Below, piece after piece: positions 21,648-32,823 of a stretch of DNA of 64,000 nt. Each line of letters starts with the position of its first letter. The first letter of the stretch is position 1. The notes below the pieces were generated by a model. The model was given only the letters and a program-made list of their open reading frames with translations, searched no databases and was not told the DNA's origin. The position numbers were made by a program, and so were the translations under genes. Origin of the DNA: Tigriopus japonicus (lineage: Eukaryota > Arthropoda > Copepoda > Harpacticoida > Harpacticidae); assembly GCA_010645155.1 (NCBI GenBank), contig JAAGOF010000213.1, forward strand, positions 389,229 to 453,228. Reading direction: 5' to 3'.

Positions 21648-24600
21648 ATGAGTCCGGTGAGTGGCACGCCCACCGTGATTTCGGCCTCGGTTTGCGGCAA
21701 AACGGCCGAAGAAATGGACGAAGAACGCCTTGAGAGCGACGCCTACCAATATCTGTGCCATTTGGAAGAAGCTCGATTGTGGTTGGGCGGTCTGTTGCCG
21801 GGGCGTGACCTCCCGCCCACCGGACAGTTTGAGGAGCATTTGCGCAATGGGGTGTGTCTGGCCTTGTTAGGACACGCCTTCGCGCCGGATTTGGTGCCTT
21901 TGAAGCGGATTTTCGACGTGGACGAATCGCGATTTCGAGAGCGCGGATTGCATTTCAGACATACCGATAATATCAACTACTTCTTGCAAGCCATCAAACA
22001 TATCGGATTGCCAGAGGTAAAAATACGTTTTTCCACTCCAACCCAACGAGATATGATGGGGAAATAGGCTATTTTTCTCACGTGAAATTTATCGATGGTC
22101 AAAAAAAAAGGTTTCATTTTCTCATTCGGACAAACATTTGGTATGCTTCGTTGACGTCTCGGCCATTTCGTTTGCATTTATGCTGCTCTATTCGTGTTTC
22201 GGTCCGAAAACCTTTAACCGAAACCGAAAGGGTTTGTCAGCAGAATCATGGATATTGTTGAATAATCATAAAACTAAGAAAAGGTCATGCCAAAGAGGCG
22301 TTCGCCCCAAAAAGTTTACGTTTTTGTTCCATTTTTCCTGATTAGAATCGACTTAATTGAACGATTGTTGAGCATTTTACTCGAATGTCAATTGTTTTCT
22401 CGTCAATTTCGTTGATTTTTATTAAGACTCATTTTTAAAGTACGTCTAAGATGTAAGTGTCAGTCAGCTTTTTGTAAAGAAATAATAATATTAAATAGGC
22501 TTAACTGTTTTCGTTCGTCAAATGGTTTGGTTTATTGCCACAGAGAATTATTGCGGTGGGTAAACTAATAATACAATATGAACAGGTGTATGTTTCTCGT
22601 TCAACGGCTTTTTTTTAACAATTCTGCTACTGTAGAAAGAAATTCCATTTTTGACCAGTAACCAATATTTGACTATCACGCTAACTAAATCGAAGGCTAA
22701 CCCTTTCGCCGAAATAGTGAACCTGTTGAAAAGATTTTGATTTATTTGGTCTTTTCCAGATCTTCACTCCGGAAACCACGGATATCTACGATCGCAAAAA
22801 TATGCCCCGAGTAATCTTTTGCATTCACGCCCTCAGTCTGTTTCTCTATAAACTCGGTATCACCCCTCAAATCCAGGATCTCTATGGCAAGGTCACTTTC
22901 ACCGAAGCCGAACTTCAAACGGCTCAAACGAATCTGGAAGAATTGGGAGGTCCATTGCCTCAATTCCGACAAATTGGCGGACTTCTCAACGAAAGTTTCT
23001 CAAACTCGCCCGGTAAAATGAAGAACTTGGGCACCCCGAAAATGGGTCGATCCATGGCAGACTATGAAATCACCATCCCTGAACTAAGACCCAACAATAA
23101 CGACCATTACCCCTATTCTACTGAGCTAGAAGAAGAAGAGGAAGGACCGGGTTTTGATATCCAGAGTTTGATTGGATTTCAAGCCCGAGCTCGAGGATTC
23201 TTGGCTCGACAGGAGCTTTATGCTCGTTTGAAGCCCTATTACGACCAAATTGAGCGAGTCATTCAAGCTCAAAGACTCTGGCGAAGCATCCTAATTCGTC
23301 GAAAATTTAGAGCTTTGGTCTATCAAGTGCTTCAAAATCGTCCTCGAGCCCCCAAAATAAGACCTCTGGCCTATTTCAGGCCCTACGAACGTCAGATTGT
23401 GGCCATTCAGAGGTCTTGGCGCCAATATCGCATTGACAAAGATTTGATCGACTTGATGAAAGCCCGTGAGATTAATTTGCCTCTAGTGAGACGATTTATT
23501 CACCTTCTCGATACTCATGCTTTGGACTTTCATCAGGAGCTCTTGGCTCAATCACTCAAAGGAGAGATTACCAAAGCCATTCGAGAAAACCAGAAGCTGG
23601 AAAAGGATCTGGATACAATGGATATCAAGATTGGATTGCTGGTGAAGAATCGAATTTCCGTTCAAGACGTGGTAAGCCACAGTAAGACTTTGAGCTCCAA
23701 GAAAAGTTCGAGTGGTTTGCAGAGAAAAGAGACCTTTTACCTCAGTGGGACCTTGGGTGAATCCACTTTACCCCGAATTGGATTGAAAGCCTTGAAGAAA
23801 GAGAGCAAAGAACGATTGGATGCCTATCAGCATCTGTTCTATCTGCTCCAGACTGATCCCCATTACTTGGCCAAGTTGATTTTTGTCATGCCTCAAATGA
23901 AGACCACCAAGTTCTTGGAGAGCGTCATCCTCACTCTTTACAACTTTGGCACCAATCCTCGAGAAGAGTTCTTGCTTTTGAAGTTGTTCAAACACGCTTT
24001 GGAAGAGGAAGTCAGGGTGAAAGTGGACAAACCCAGCGATATCGTCACCGGCCAACCATTGGTTCTCAAGATGATTGTGAGCTTCTATCGCAATGGCAAA
24101 GGGCAAACCAATCTGAGAGACATGCTTGGTCCTCTCATAAATCGGGTCCTGGAAGACAAGACTCTTCAGATCAGCACCAATCCAGTGGAGATCTACAAGC
24201 AATGGGTGAATCAGCTGGAATTCGATTCGGGCAAGTCTTGTGGATTGTCCTATGATGTGACCATGGAAAAGGCTCTTGAGCATGAAGAAGTACGGAAACG
24301 ACTCGAGCGATCCATCACCAAATTGAAACAAGTTTCCACGCTCTTCCTCGCCACGATCGTCAAAGCCAAGTCCAAGATGCCCTTTGGCATCCTTTTCATG
24401 GCCAAGGTTCTTTACAACGCGTTACGGAACAAGTTCCCACAAATCCATGAGAAGGAGATCCTCAAAGTGATCGGGAATCTCATCTACTATCGCTACATCA
24501 ACACAGCCATTGTGGCTCCGGATTCGTGTGATATCGTGGATATCAATGCCACAGACAAGGCCATGAACAATGAACAGCGCAAAAACTTGGGGAGTATCGC

Positions 24601-25936
24601 CAAAGTGTTGCAATTCGCCGCCTCTAAAAAGGGATTTGGCGAGGAATCCGCCCATTTGATGTGTCTCAATCAATACATCATCGAGAGTCACGACAAATTC
24701 AAGGCCTTCTTTGCCGATTGTTGTCGTGTGCCTGAACCTGAGGAGGAATTCGCCATCGATTCCTACTCAGAGGCCTTACTTTTGGCCAAACCCGTGATTT
24801 ACATCACTTTGGCAGAGATCTGCGACACCCATCAATTGCTTTTGGACTATCGATATCAAGTGGCACCCAAAGAGAATGACCCAATTCACGAGCTTTTGGA
24901 CGATTTAGGTGAACGACCATCCCTTTGCTCGCTTTTAGGAGCAGCGGATACTGAATCTTCAGATGCCTCTTTGACCCATCTTAGTCAAACCGAAGTGTGT
25001 CTCACTTTGAGCAACAAGTTTGAAGTCCCTCTGATGGATAAGCTCAACATGGATCGACTCTTTTTGAAGACCAAACAACAGATTATGAGCATTCTTCCCT
25101 GCACAAACGAGAACAATCTGTTGGGAGTCTTGAAATCCAGAACCACGGAGGCTCAATCCCAAAAGTACTGGAAGATTGTGAAGAGAAAACGAGAAGCGGA
25201 CAAGATCTTCGAGAACAACAAGTCCATGCTAGATCAAACCATCTCTTTCCCAGATGACGATATCAGGATTCCTTTGGATGATTGCAAACATGAGACGCTG
25301 AAGAATCTACAAATCCTGGAGCGACACGGATTGGTAACCATCAAGGATGGATTCCAAGCCATCATCAACTCAATTGGCAAGGACATTGCCAATCAAAAAG
25401 CCTATCGATCTCGTCGTCGCATCGATATTGCTCGACTTAAGAACACTTTGAGCGCTTTGGAGATGAAGCGACAGTTCTTTGAGGATCAAATCGACTACTA
25501 TCACCAATACCTCAAGCAATGTCTGGCCAATTTGAACGCGGACACAGGGAAGAGCAAGAAAAAAGTCCGGTTTCACAAGGCCTTTGGACACAGTACATCT
25601 CACACGAAGAGCGATAAGCGACTTCATTCTCGCCAATCCATCAAATACACGGGCGCCAAACTTCACGAGAAAGGCATCCTTCATACCATTCAAGGACTGC
25701 CAGCCAATCAATTCAAGAACGTGGTCTTTGAATTCACTCCCAAAGATGAAGATGGCGTTTTTGAGGTGCACGTTTGCTTCATGGGATCCAAGATGGAATC
25801 GGTTGAAATTGACTTGCAAGAGCTACTTCAACTTCAATACGAAGGTGTGGCTATGATGAACATGTTTGGCAAGGCTCGCATTAACGTCAATCTACTCCTC
25901 CACATGTTGAACATCAAGTTCTACGGACGAAAATGA
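21648..25936 (+). CDS. IQGAP: IQGAP scaffold protein (compact form), two exons
   Basis: Coding exons are 21648-22016 and 22760-25936, with a phase-0 intron, giving 1181 residues. I chose the ATG at 21648 because it has A at -3; an in-frame ATG at 21519 has a poor context. The order is: calponin-homology domain (about 20-170; AEEMDEERLES, YLCHLEEA, GLHFRHTDNINYFLQAI, then across the splice FTPETTDIYDRKNMPR and IHALSLFLYKLG); three IQ motifs (about 258-352; FQARARGFLARQELY, IQAQRLWRSILIRRKFR, IQRSWRQYRIDKDL); a RasGAP-related domain (about 470-820; YRYINTAIVAPDSCDIV); and the RGCT domain to the end (EFTPKDEDGVFEVHVCFMG). Family members bind Cdc42/Rac, calmodulin and actin at the cell cortex without GAP activity. 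The WW domain and the long internal repeat region of vertebrate IQGAPs (about 1650 residues) are missing. Confidence 0.93.
22017..22759 (+). other. IQGAP intron 1 with a family 3 fragment
   Basis: A 743-base intron. Around 22200-22240 the words CCGAAAACC, TTAACCGAAACCGAAAGGG resemble the interior of the family 3 hAT-like element at 34229-34555, so a fragment or a related copy has landed here. Confidence 0.4.
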
Positions 25937-26044
25937 AGAAGAGAAAAAAAGATGTAATGTATGGTATTCTAATCCGCCCTTCTGTCTTCAAATTCTATCT
26001 TGTACAGTTTTCTTTCTGTTAAAAATAATCCTTCCTTAATAGAT

Positions 26045-28665
26045 TCACTGATATTCATCCAAAAATGTGGTTTTCCCATGGTTGATTAGCCAATCAGTTA
26101 AAGTTGGCCATTCTCCAAGATCATCCTGGTCAATAACTTGCCCTTTACGACACAAAACGGTGACACACCCATCTTCAATTGTAATAGGAGGGGCGGGCTC
26201 AGGGGTGGGAGTTCGAATTTTCATGGGTCGCTGGAGCTTGGCATGACCTTTGGCCACGAGAAACTCGCTCAGAGAGGTGTTCTTGGGTTGATCTTTGAGC
26301 TGGAAGTAGATCTCACCCGTGGCGGTATAACCCGATTGGTCCTCGATGTAATTCTGGAGATGAGCCTTGATTTCCACTGAATTGAGTATCAGATTTTGAA
26401 CGTCGGTCAGAGATTGTGGGGACCAAGTTTGGGAACGGAATTGCCAGACTTTTTTGTTCAAAGAAAGACTGCCTTGAATTGGCACCAAGTTTGGGACCTA
26501 GGGCAAAGAAATCTATTTTTTCAAGGTTAAGTGATGTACCTAGAGATTCATAAGAAATGGAACAGGAAAGCATGTCCGTAACTCGGAAATGATCGATCTC
26601 ATAAAAAATATATGACTATCAATGAGCTACTTATGGTTTTATTCCTTTTATATCGTCATTTTTTCGATTAAAGCCAATTTTTGGAGGAGAGAAAAGAAAT
26701 TGAAGTCACGAATGCTCTGTTTTCAAAAATGTCCCTTTACGGGAATAATCATTATCGCTTAAATAATATTGACCTTGGGTGAAATTCCTTTTCCTCACTC
26801 TTCAAACCAAGCGTTTGGTCAATCATATCCAATGAAAGTCAGGTTGATTAATGGCTTCATTCACGAGTTATAGACGTTAAAATTAGGTGTTCCGTTTCTT
26901 TTGAAATACCCGGTATAAGATCAAACGGTGATTACGTGGCTGAAGAAGACATTTGTAAATTCTAGAGACATTTGAGACTAGTTTTGAGGTGTGAATGCAA
27001 TGCCGCAAACTCATGAATTCTATTAATTAGGTCACGGAGAAAAAAAAAGCACCGATGCATTGTTGCCTCTTAAACACTTCAAAATACGCATTTGAACATT
27101 GTTTTTTGGCGGCACCTTAGGGTCCTCACTAGGGTAGAGTTAACTAATATGTTGTGAAAGTATATTTAGCCTCTTGTCTAGATTTATGTAAGGAAATTCC
27201 GATCTGGTCCCTTGAGCATGCTGAACAAAAAGGTTGTTAAAATTGGTCGACGATTAATGGTTATCGACATATTACATAACGAGACTACCTATCTATGCCT
27301 AATACTTCAGTCAAAGGTATTTGCAGTCTTTTGTTTTTCAGCATTTTTCAACAATATGTAATTAGTACTTTTTGCCCATGACCTTGTAAAATTAATTTAT
27401 ATAATGTATAATTATTTGCATCATTGCAAATGTCTTTGGAATTCACAAATAACATTTCTAGCTCAAAGAAACACTATGAATTAAACCATTGAAAGAAATA
27501 TTTTATATATTCAAAACCAGTTCATCTTGAAAAGAAATCCTTTTAGTGATAATCCTCTTTTATACATTCCAAAATTTAAATACAAATCGGTACCAACTTA
27601 CTCATACTTGATACAACGTCAACCTTTCCTGCACGGTGCTTTTTTGAGCTAGAGAAGTCAATGTGGTTTTCGAGAGTTTTGATTGAAAAGAGCGTAAAAA
27701 TAGATCTCTCAAAATTTTCAGAACACCATTTAACAATTTGTTAAAAAGAAAGCGTCGAAACTTGTATTTTTAAGCACGTTTATATGACTAACCTCAAAGG
27801 TCTGTTGAACTATACAAATGGCTTCTCCAGCTCAATAAAGCACATGAAGCCCCAAGCAGTATCAAACCAATTATTCTAATGACCAAACATTCAAATTAAC
27901 CGACTAAAATATGAAGAAAAAAAACAAATGTTGCCACCTTGGCTGAAGCAATGTTCATGAAATAGGAAAGTTTGACTCAACGTGTAAAAGAAAAAAGTTT
28001 TAGCGAGCAAAAAGGTACCTCCAATAAGATGGATTGAGGCGCCACAGCCTTCCATCTGGCAGGGATCTGGTAAAATTTGGTTTCATCTGAACTCGTGTAG
28101 ATCTGAGCCGAGTCCAAATCTCGGAATTGCCATTGACTTTGCTGGGAATCACCTTCGGTTTTCGCCTCGATTTTCACCCGATGCCAACGATGGCCTTTAT
28201 CCAAGAACGCCAACCAGATTCCCAGATGATCTTTAGGGAGAAAAGGTTGCAATTCTCGGTTTTTTGCCAATTGAACCATTTCTCTGTGACGAAAAAAGGG
28301 ATATACTATAAAGATAACCATAGATATTGATTGCAACAAAAAATAGCGATAACACACTGGCATAATTGACATATTTCAAAGTCAGCCTATCAGTGATAAT
28401 GAGAAAGCAAAATAAAACTTTCACCGTCTCGCCGTACAAGCTCTTGGATGTCTAACCAGTTTTATCTGATTCTGATATACTTATGGAACAGATCTTGGAA
28501 GGCCTTGAGTTCCTCCAAGGTGATCCAGAACAAGTTCGGCTGTTCCCAAGAGCGAATCGCAATTGGGTAAAGATTGGCGGGTGTTGAAGCGGCTTTCCGA
28601 GCTTTGCGAATGGACCGTCGAGGGGAAAGAAATCGAACTTTGGGTGGAGATAACGAAGATGACAT
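26045..28665 (-). CDS. Small three-exon protein with a possible Tudor-like domain
   Basis: Exons are 28665-28481, 28283-28019 and 26497-26045 (phases 2 and 0), giving 300 residues from the first ATG (MSSSLSPPKVRFLSPRRSIR). An extra upstream exon is possible because the frame stays open past the ATG. After a basic N-terminus comes PNLFWITLEELKAFQDLFHKEM. Next is a region reading LGIWLAFLDKGHRWHRVKIEA and WQFRDLDSAQIY, which resembles the W-x-R-x-x-V/I and YG-type strands of extended Tudor domains, and then a predicted nuclease-like half (NSVEIKAHLQ, SLSEFLVAKGHAKL) as in Tudor/SN folds. Such proteins bind methylarginine ligands in the germline piRNA pathway. The family call is an inference from pattern only. 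It converges on IQGAP, with 108 bases between stop codons. Confidence 0.5.
26539..26913. mobile_element. MITE with Tc1/mariner-like TA duplication, copy 2
   Basis: The ends read GATTCATAAGAAATGGAACAG and the mirrored TGTTCCGTTTCTTTTGAAATA, flanked by TA. It shares internal blocks and orientation with copy 1 at 11191-11594. It lies in intron 2 of the Tudor-like gene. Confidence 0.62.
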
Positions 28666-28695
28666 AGTAATTGGTTGATCACGAGAAGTTTCCAA

Positions 28696-29428
28696 GAGGT
28701 GCGTTCTGAGTTGATCAGGGGTGGAGAAATGGATGTCTTTGTTGTTATTTTTTACCTAATTTATCCGAGACGTTAGGGTTGCCGGAACGACTTCGTCAAA
28801 ACCGTCAAATATGTGAAGAAACTTTGGCTTATCAAGAAAAACAAAGAAAGCAAAGGAGACACTAAATTTCTTTCATTTTTTTCCGACACTAGGAGCAAGG
28901 CTAGCCAAGGAAATCGTAAGACATGGAAGCCTCCGCTCAGGAGTTTAACTGTGGATTTTTTATAAATCGAATTCCATTCAAGTAAATGATTTTATTTTGA
29001 TAAGATTGATACGACAGGCGTTTAAGGATGTTGTTTACTAAATTTCAGCATCATACGTTCCTACAATCGTCCTTTTGGACGAAAAAAACACCTTTTAGCA
29101 ACTTTCGTTGAATTGAGCGCAACTTTTAACAACAAATATTTCAAAATTAGGCCAGAAAAAATAACAAGTTTATCCAAGCTCTATGAAGAAGTTTAACCAA
29201 AGGTTTTAAAATCGCCACTAGATGAAGGTAAAATTTCTTGAAGTCAGAGATATCCTCTACTTTAACTTGTTGCCAAAATTGCACCTTCCAAAAGTACGTA
29301 AGTTGCGACAAGAACTCGTTTAAAGAAAGCTCTGCAAGCATCTTTAGCTCTGCTTATAAACCACGGCGCAAAACTTTTTCATAACTTTTGCCACAGGATT
29401 TCTTGCCCTAACTTATGTACTTTCGAGT
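28696..29428. other. Intergenic stretch, nothing supported
   Basis: No motif-bearing frame, RNA or repeat seen. Confidence 0.4.
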
Positions 29429-30290
29429 TTGCAATTGAAGTCAACGAAAGAACTGGAATATTTCTTCTCTCAAGATCTCAAGTGCTTCAATATTACCCTG
29501 GGATTGGGAAATCACCGGAGCAAGTACTCTTGCATGTTCTGTCTTTGGGAAACAGACCATTGGAATGATGATTGTTTAGAGCGAACATTTGCTTCCCTAG
29601 ATCAAGATTTTCAGGCATTTGTCGAAAGTGGTCAAGACCCCAAGAGGTCGAAGTCATTCAATAGTCTCAAGAACAAGCCAATCCTGCCGCATCCCCCTCA
29701 TATGCATGACGCCAAAATCATTCAGGCTTGTGCGTTGCCAATGCTGCACATCATGTTGGGAGTGGTGAATAAGATCTATACATCTTTGTTAATTCTCGGG
29801 CCACTTATTGAAGAGTGGCCAAGAAGTCTCAACATATGTAAGAAGAGAACTACCATGGTCGATCGTTTGAAGGAAATGAGTGCGAAACTTTGATGAACAA
29901 TTTGTATTTATTGGAAAAAATTGAGAGACCATGGACTAGAAACCAATGCCACTCACTTTGTCGGTGCCCTCACTGCCTTCAACAGAATCATTACGTTGAC
30001 CCATCGAGATGATGTCGATCTCCAGGAGTTGAAAGTTAAAATCGCAGCTTTCCGAAGCCATTGGAGATCATCTAGAATGAATTTAACCCCCAAGCACATA
30101 TTGTTGGCAGTCATTTGCACGATTTTGTTGTTTTGAAGAAAGCGAAAAATATCTCGAAGTTCAGCGAGTAAGCGCACGAAACACTCCACGCTAAATTTTT
30201 GAAAACCTGGAGGCACTATTGGGTCAAGGATAAAACCAAAGATAGTTACTGTATTGTGCTCAATTGCTCCGCGCATTGTTAGATTTCAAT
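29429..30290 (+). pseudogene. Decayed transposon-derived gene, family unnamed
   Basis: An open frame of about 154 codons (29429-29893) contains DLKCFNITLGLGNHRSKYSC followed by MFCLWETDHW. It continues with LPMLHIMLGVVNKIYTSLL and RSLNICKKR. Downstream, in broken frames, come NLTPK-type text, a SVH-like block (HETLHAKFLKTWRHYWVKD) and an end near 30290. This order (DLK..N..LGLQ..S..PC..C, then LH.MLGVVN, then SLN, then the W..Y.VKD block) is what I recall of a multicopy, transposase-like protein family in invertebrate genomes. The frame is interrupted by a TGA at 29891 and by at least two later stops or frameshifts, so it is not functional. No terminal repeats were found. Confidence 0.4.
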
Positions 30291-30299
30291 GGAAACTAT

Positions 30300-31055
30300 G
30301 GAAACTGATTTATCTACATTGCATAAGGAACCACGTTTATGAATCAAACTAGAATCCTCATTTTGAATTGCGACTTTTTGTTTGGCTTGATGAAACGAAA
30401 TATTTTGGAGAACATTTCAATTGAGAACATGTTTTATATTGCTAACTAACTTTTCACGAAGCTGTGCGCATTGGAGATGCTATGTTTAGGATAGTTATTT
30501 GCATCACATTAATTGTAGATGTTATGCTCTTAAGAGAGTTCGTCAATTTAATTTGATCACAAGAAAGGCAACTGATGCATTATTCAAAAAGTATCAGTTT
30601 TTGGTCACACTCGTCAGTTTCTGTCATAAATTGCACACATATTTTGATGGTGTTGGGCGGGAAAATTTGAAAATGATCGAGTTTTTTCAAATCGAAATAT
30701 CTTTTTGAAATGCTCGAGTACATAACGAAAAAATGACAGATTTAAACTCCTTTGGTAGCAAGGAAATAATTTTTCTGGTTGTTTTTCTTTGAGAGCATCC
30801 TAACAACTTCTTCCCATTGCATTTTAATACCGTGCTAAGTCAAGAAGACCAAAAAGTCTTTGGCTTTTCATTGAAAAAGAGACTAGTCCGAAAATTGTTT
30901 TTATTGTTGCAGCAAGGTGACTTGATTCTTTATGCATTTCTCTTGTTCGAGCATTGCAATTGAGAGAGCAATTCCGCCACTGACTCCCTGAAATCGCAAA
31001 TTCCAGTTTTGAATCACGTAACTAGTTGTGCTCAATGTCCAATCCCATCGCACAC
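30300..31055. other. Intergenic stretch, nothing supported
   Basis: AT-rich with short frames only. Confidence 0.4.
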
Positions 31056-32194
31056 TCTCACTTATAAACGACACAAAAATCAATTCAAGGTTGCGTGAGC
31101 AAAAAAGGGCAAAGTTCCGTTGTGAGGTGGGGAAGACATTGCCAGAATGTAAACATTTTTTTTTCCTTGCTCGTTCACGGGTTTTTAACCGATGCAAGGG
31201 AATGATTTCCCTGCAATGTTAGGTGTTAGCTTTTATAAAATATTTGGTCATCCAACGAATTTGAATTTGCCGCTTTTGGGCACCCCTGTATATAGGGTTG
31301 GTCAGGGACAGTTTGTAGGAAACGATCCAAATCACGTTTGAAACTTGACAAAGAATCATCTAATGTGTAGATTCGTCTGAGATGTTGAGGAAGAAGGTTG
31401 TACAGGTTGGGGGCTCGATTTAAAACTGAAAACGTCTTTAGATTTTTTAGCAACTTATTGTCAATTGAAGAAGCTTTATACCTTGGGATACATGTAATAC
31501 CTCTCCTCTTGCTAATCGTGTACCCTATTCCAGGGTTTTTTTTTTTGTTCTCCATTGCTTCTCCAATGTTAAATTTGCTTCTCATTTAAGGTAGAGAAAC
31601 CAACTTTCCCCAGAATGCCGTGTCACCTTTGATTCTACAGGGTATATTGCCTAAAATTCATCCATTCAATCAAAGGCGTTGTCACATAACTACAATCCCA
31701 GATGCATTACCTAGGCAAACAAAAGTTTGATTTACATAATGGCCACCTTTGGTCTTCACCACGGCCTTCAATATTCCCACAGGCTTGTACCTTAATCAGT
31801 TTGACCCAAAACCTCTTCAGAATGGACTAGATGGAAATTTTCATCCAATTGAGGCCTGGAGATGAATGAGGACATTTATCCTTGTCTCAGAAATGAGAAA
31901 AGGCAATAATTTTGAACAAGCTGTGTGGTATGTCAAGCAGCCCCATCTTGTTGAAGGAGCAGGGAAGTTCAGAGGCCATTTTCGCACATTTAAAATTGAT
32001 TTACAAAAACTTTTGAAAACAAAATAGTTTGCCAAAAGAATACGCAAAACATTATGTTTAAACGAAAAGAGTGAAAGTAATATAAATTCAACGCATTAAA
32101 GGTAGGAATCTTGTCTTCCCCACCTCACAACGGAACTTTGCCCTTTTTTGCTCACGCAACCTTGAATTAATTTTTGTGTCGTTTATAAGTGAGA
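31056..32194. mobile_element. Long-TIR DNA element (MULE-like), 83-bp arms and 10-bp target duplication
   Basis: The first 83 bases (beginning TCTCACTTATAAACGACAC) are repeated inverted at the right end with a single mismatch. Directly outside each arm is CATCGCACAC (31046-31055 and 32195-32204), a perfect 10-bp direct repeat. Long arms with a 9-11-bp duplication are typical of Mutator-like elements. The near-identity of the arms points to a recent insertion. The interior carries a piece of a LINE (31226-31585) and no transposase that I can see. Confidence 0.85.
31226..31585 (-). pseudogene. LINE open reading frame C-terminal fragment
   Basis: The minus strand encodes LKTFSVLNRAPNLYNLLPQH, then LRRIYTLDDSLSSFKRDLDRF and LQTVPDQP. 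This is the usual C-terminus of CR1/L2-type non-LTR retrotransposon ORF2 (N.LP..lR....sl..FK..LD.fL..iPD.P). The reverse transcriptase itself is absent. It lies inside the long-TIR element. A diverged copy of the same end is at 40605-40814. Confidence 0.6.
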
Positions 32195-32204
32195 CATCGC
32201 ACAC

Positions 32205-32823
32205 ACAGTGCAAGCTTGTTGAATCACGAGCAATTTGCGAGTGACATTTCTGTGCATATAGAATATAAAGATATACAATATGCCTTTCTTTGTCAATCAT
32301 TTGAACCCCTTTTTTGAATGGTGCTTTCATTCTTTAAAAGTCTCTACAATATCAAGATTATGTACGTGATGAAAAGAGTTGCAAATTTCAATTTCATGAC
32401 GCTAAATTTTGGTTGTTTACAGTTGTTCTTTCTTAGACTCGTCAAAGCCTCCATTTAGAAAGTTAACTGTGTTCTTCTTATCTTTGATCTAAGATTTCAG
32501 GAATTCTGGCCGTGTTCTAATTCTACTTTCCAGTTCAAAAGAAAGATCCTCAGTTGAAATGCCACTCAATCCAGTCCAGATAGTTAAGTATCGTGTTTGC
32601 CAAAAAGAAAAGTGAAACTTATGCTCTTAATTAACGCTGCTTCAGATTCAAACATCGGTGTATTTTGAAAGGTGCAATCTCTACCTTTTTGTACTCTTCT
32701 GTGTCCATTTTATCTGATCGCGAGTGCTGGTTCAGCATGAACTTCTTTCATGACTTTACAAGCAAATCCTTCGCGTGTAAGAAATTGTGCTCCTTCAATC
32801 AGTTGTTTTTGTCCAGTCCAAAG
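32205..32823. other. Upstream region of novel family gene A
   Basis: No coding feature. It must contain the promoter of the gene starting at 32824, but I see no convincing TATA box. Confidence 0.35.

Noticed and set aside
23768..24331. 187-codon minus-strand frame in IQGAP
   Set aside because: Antisense shadow of the GRD coding region.
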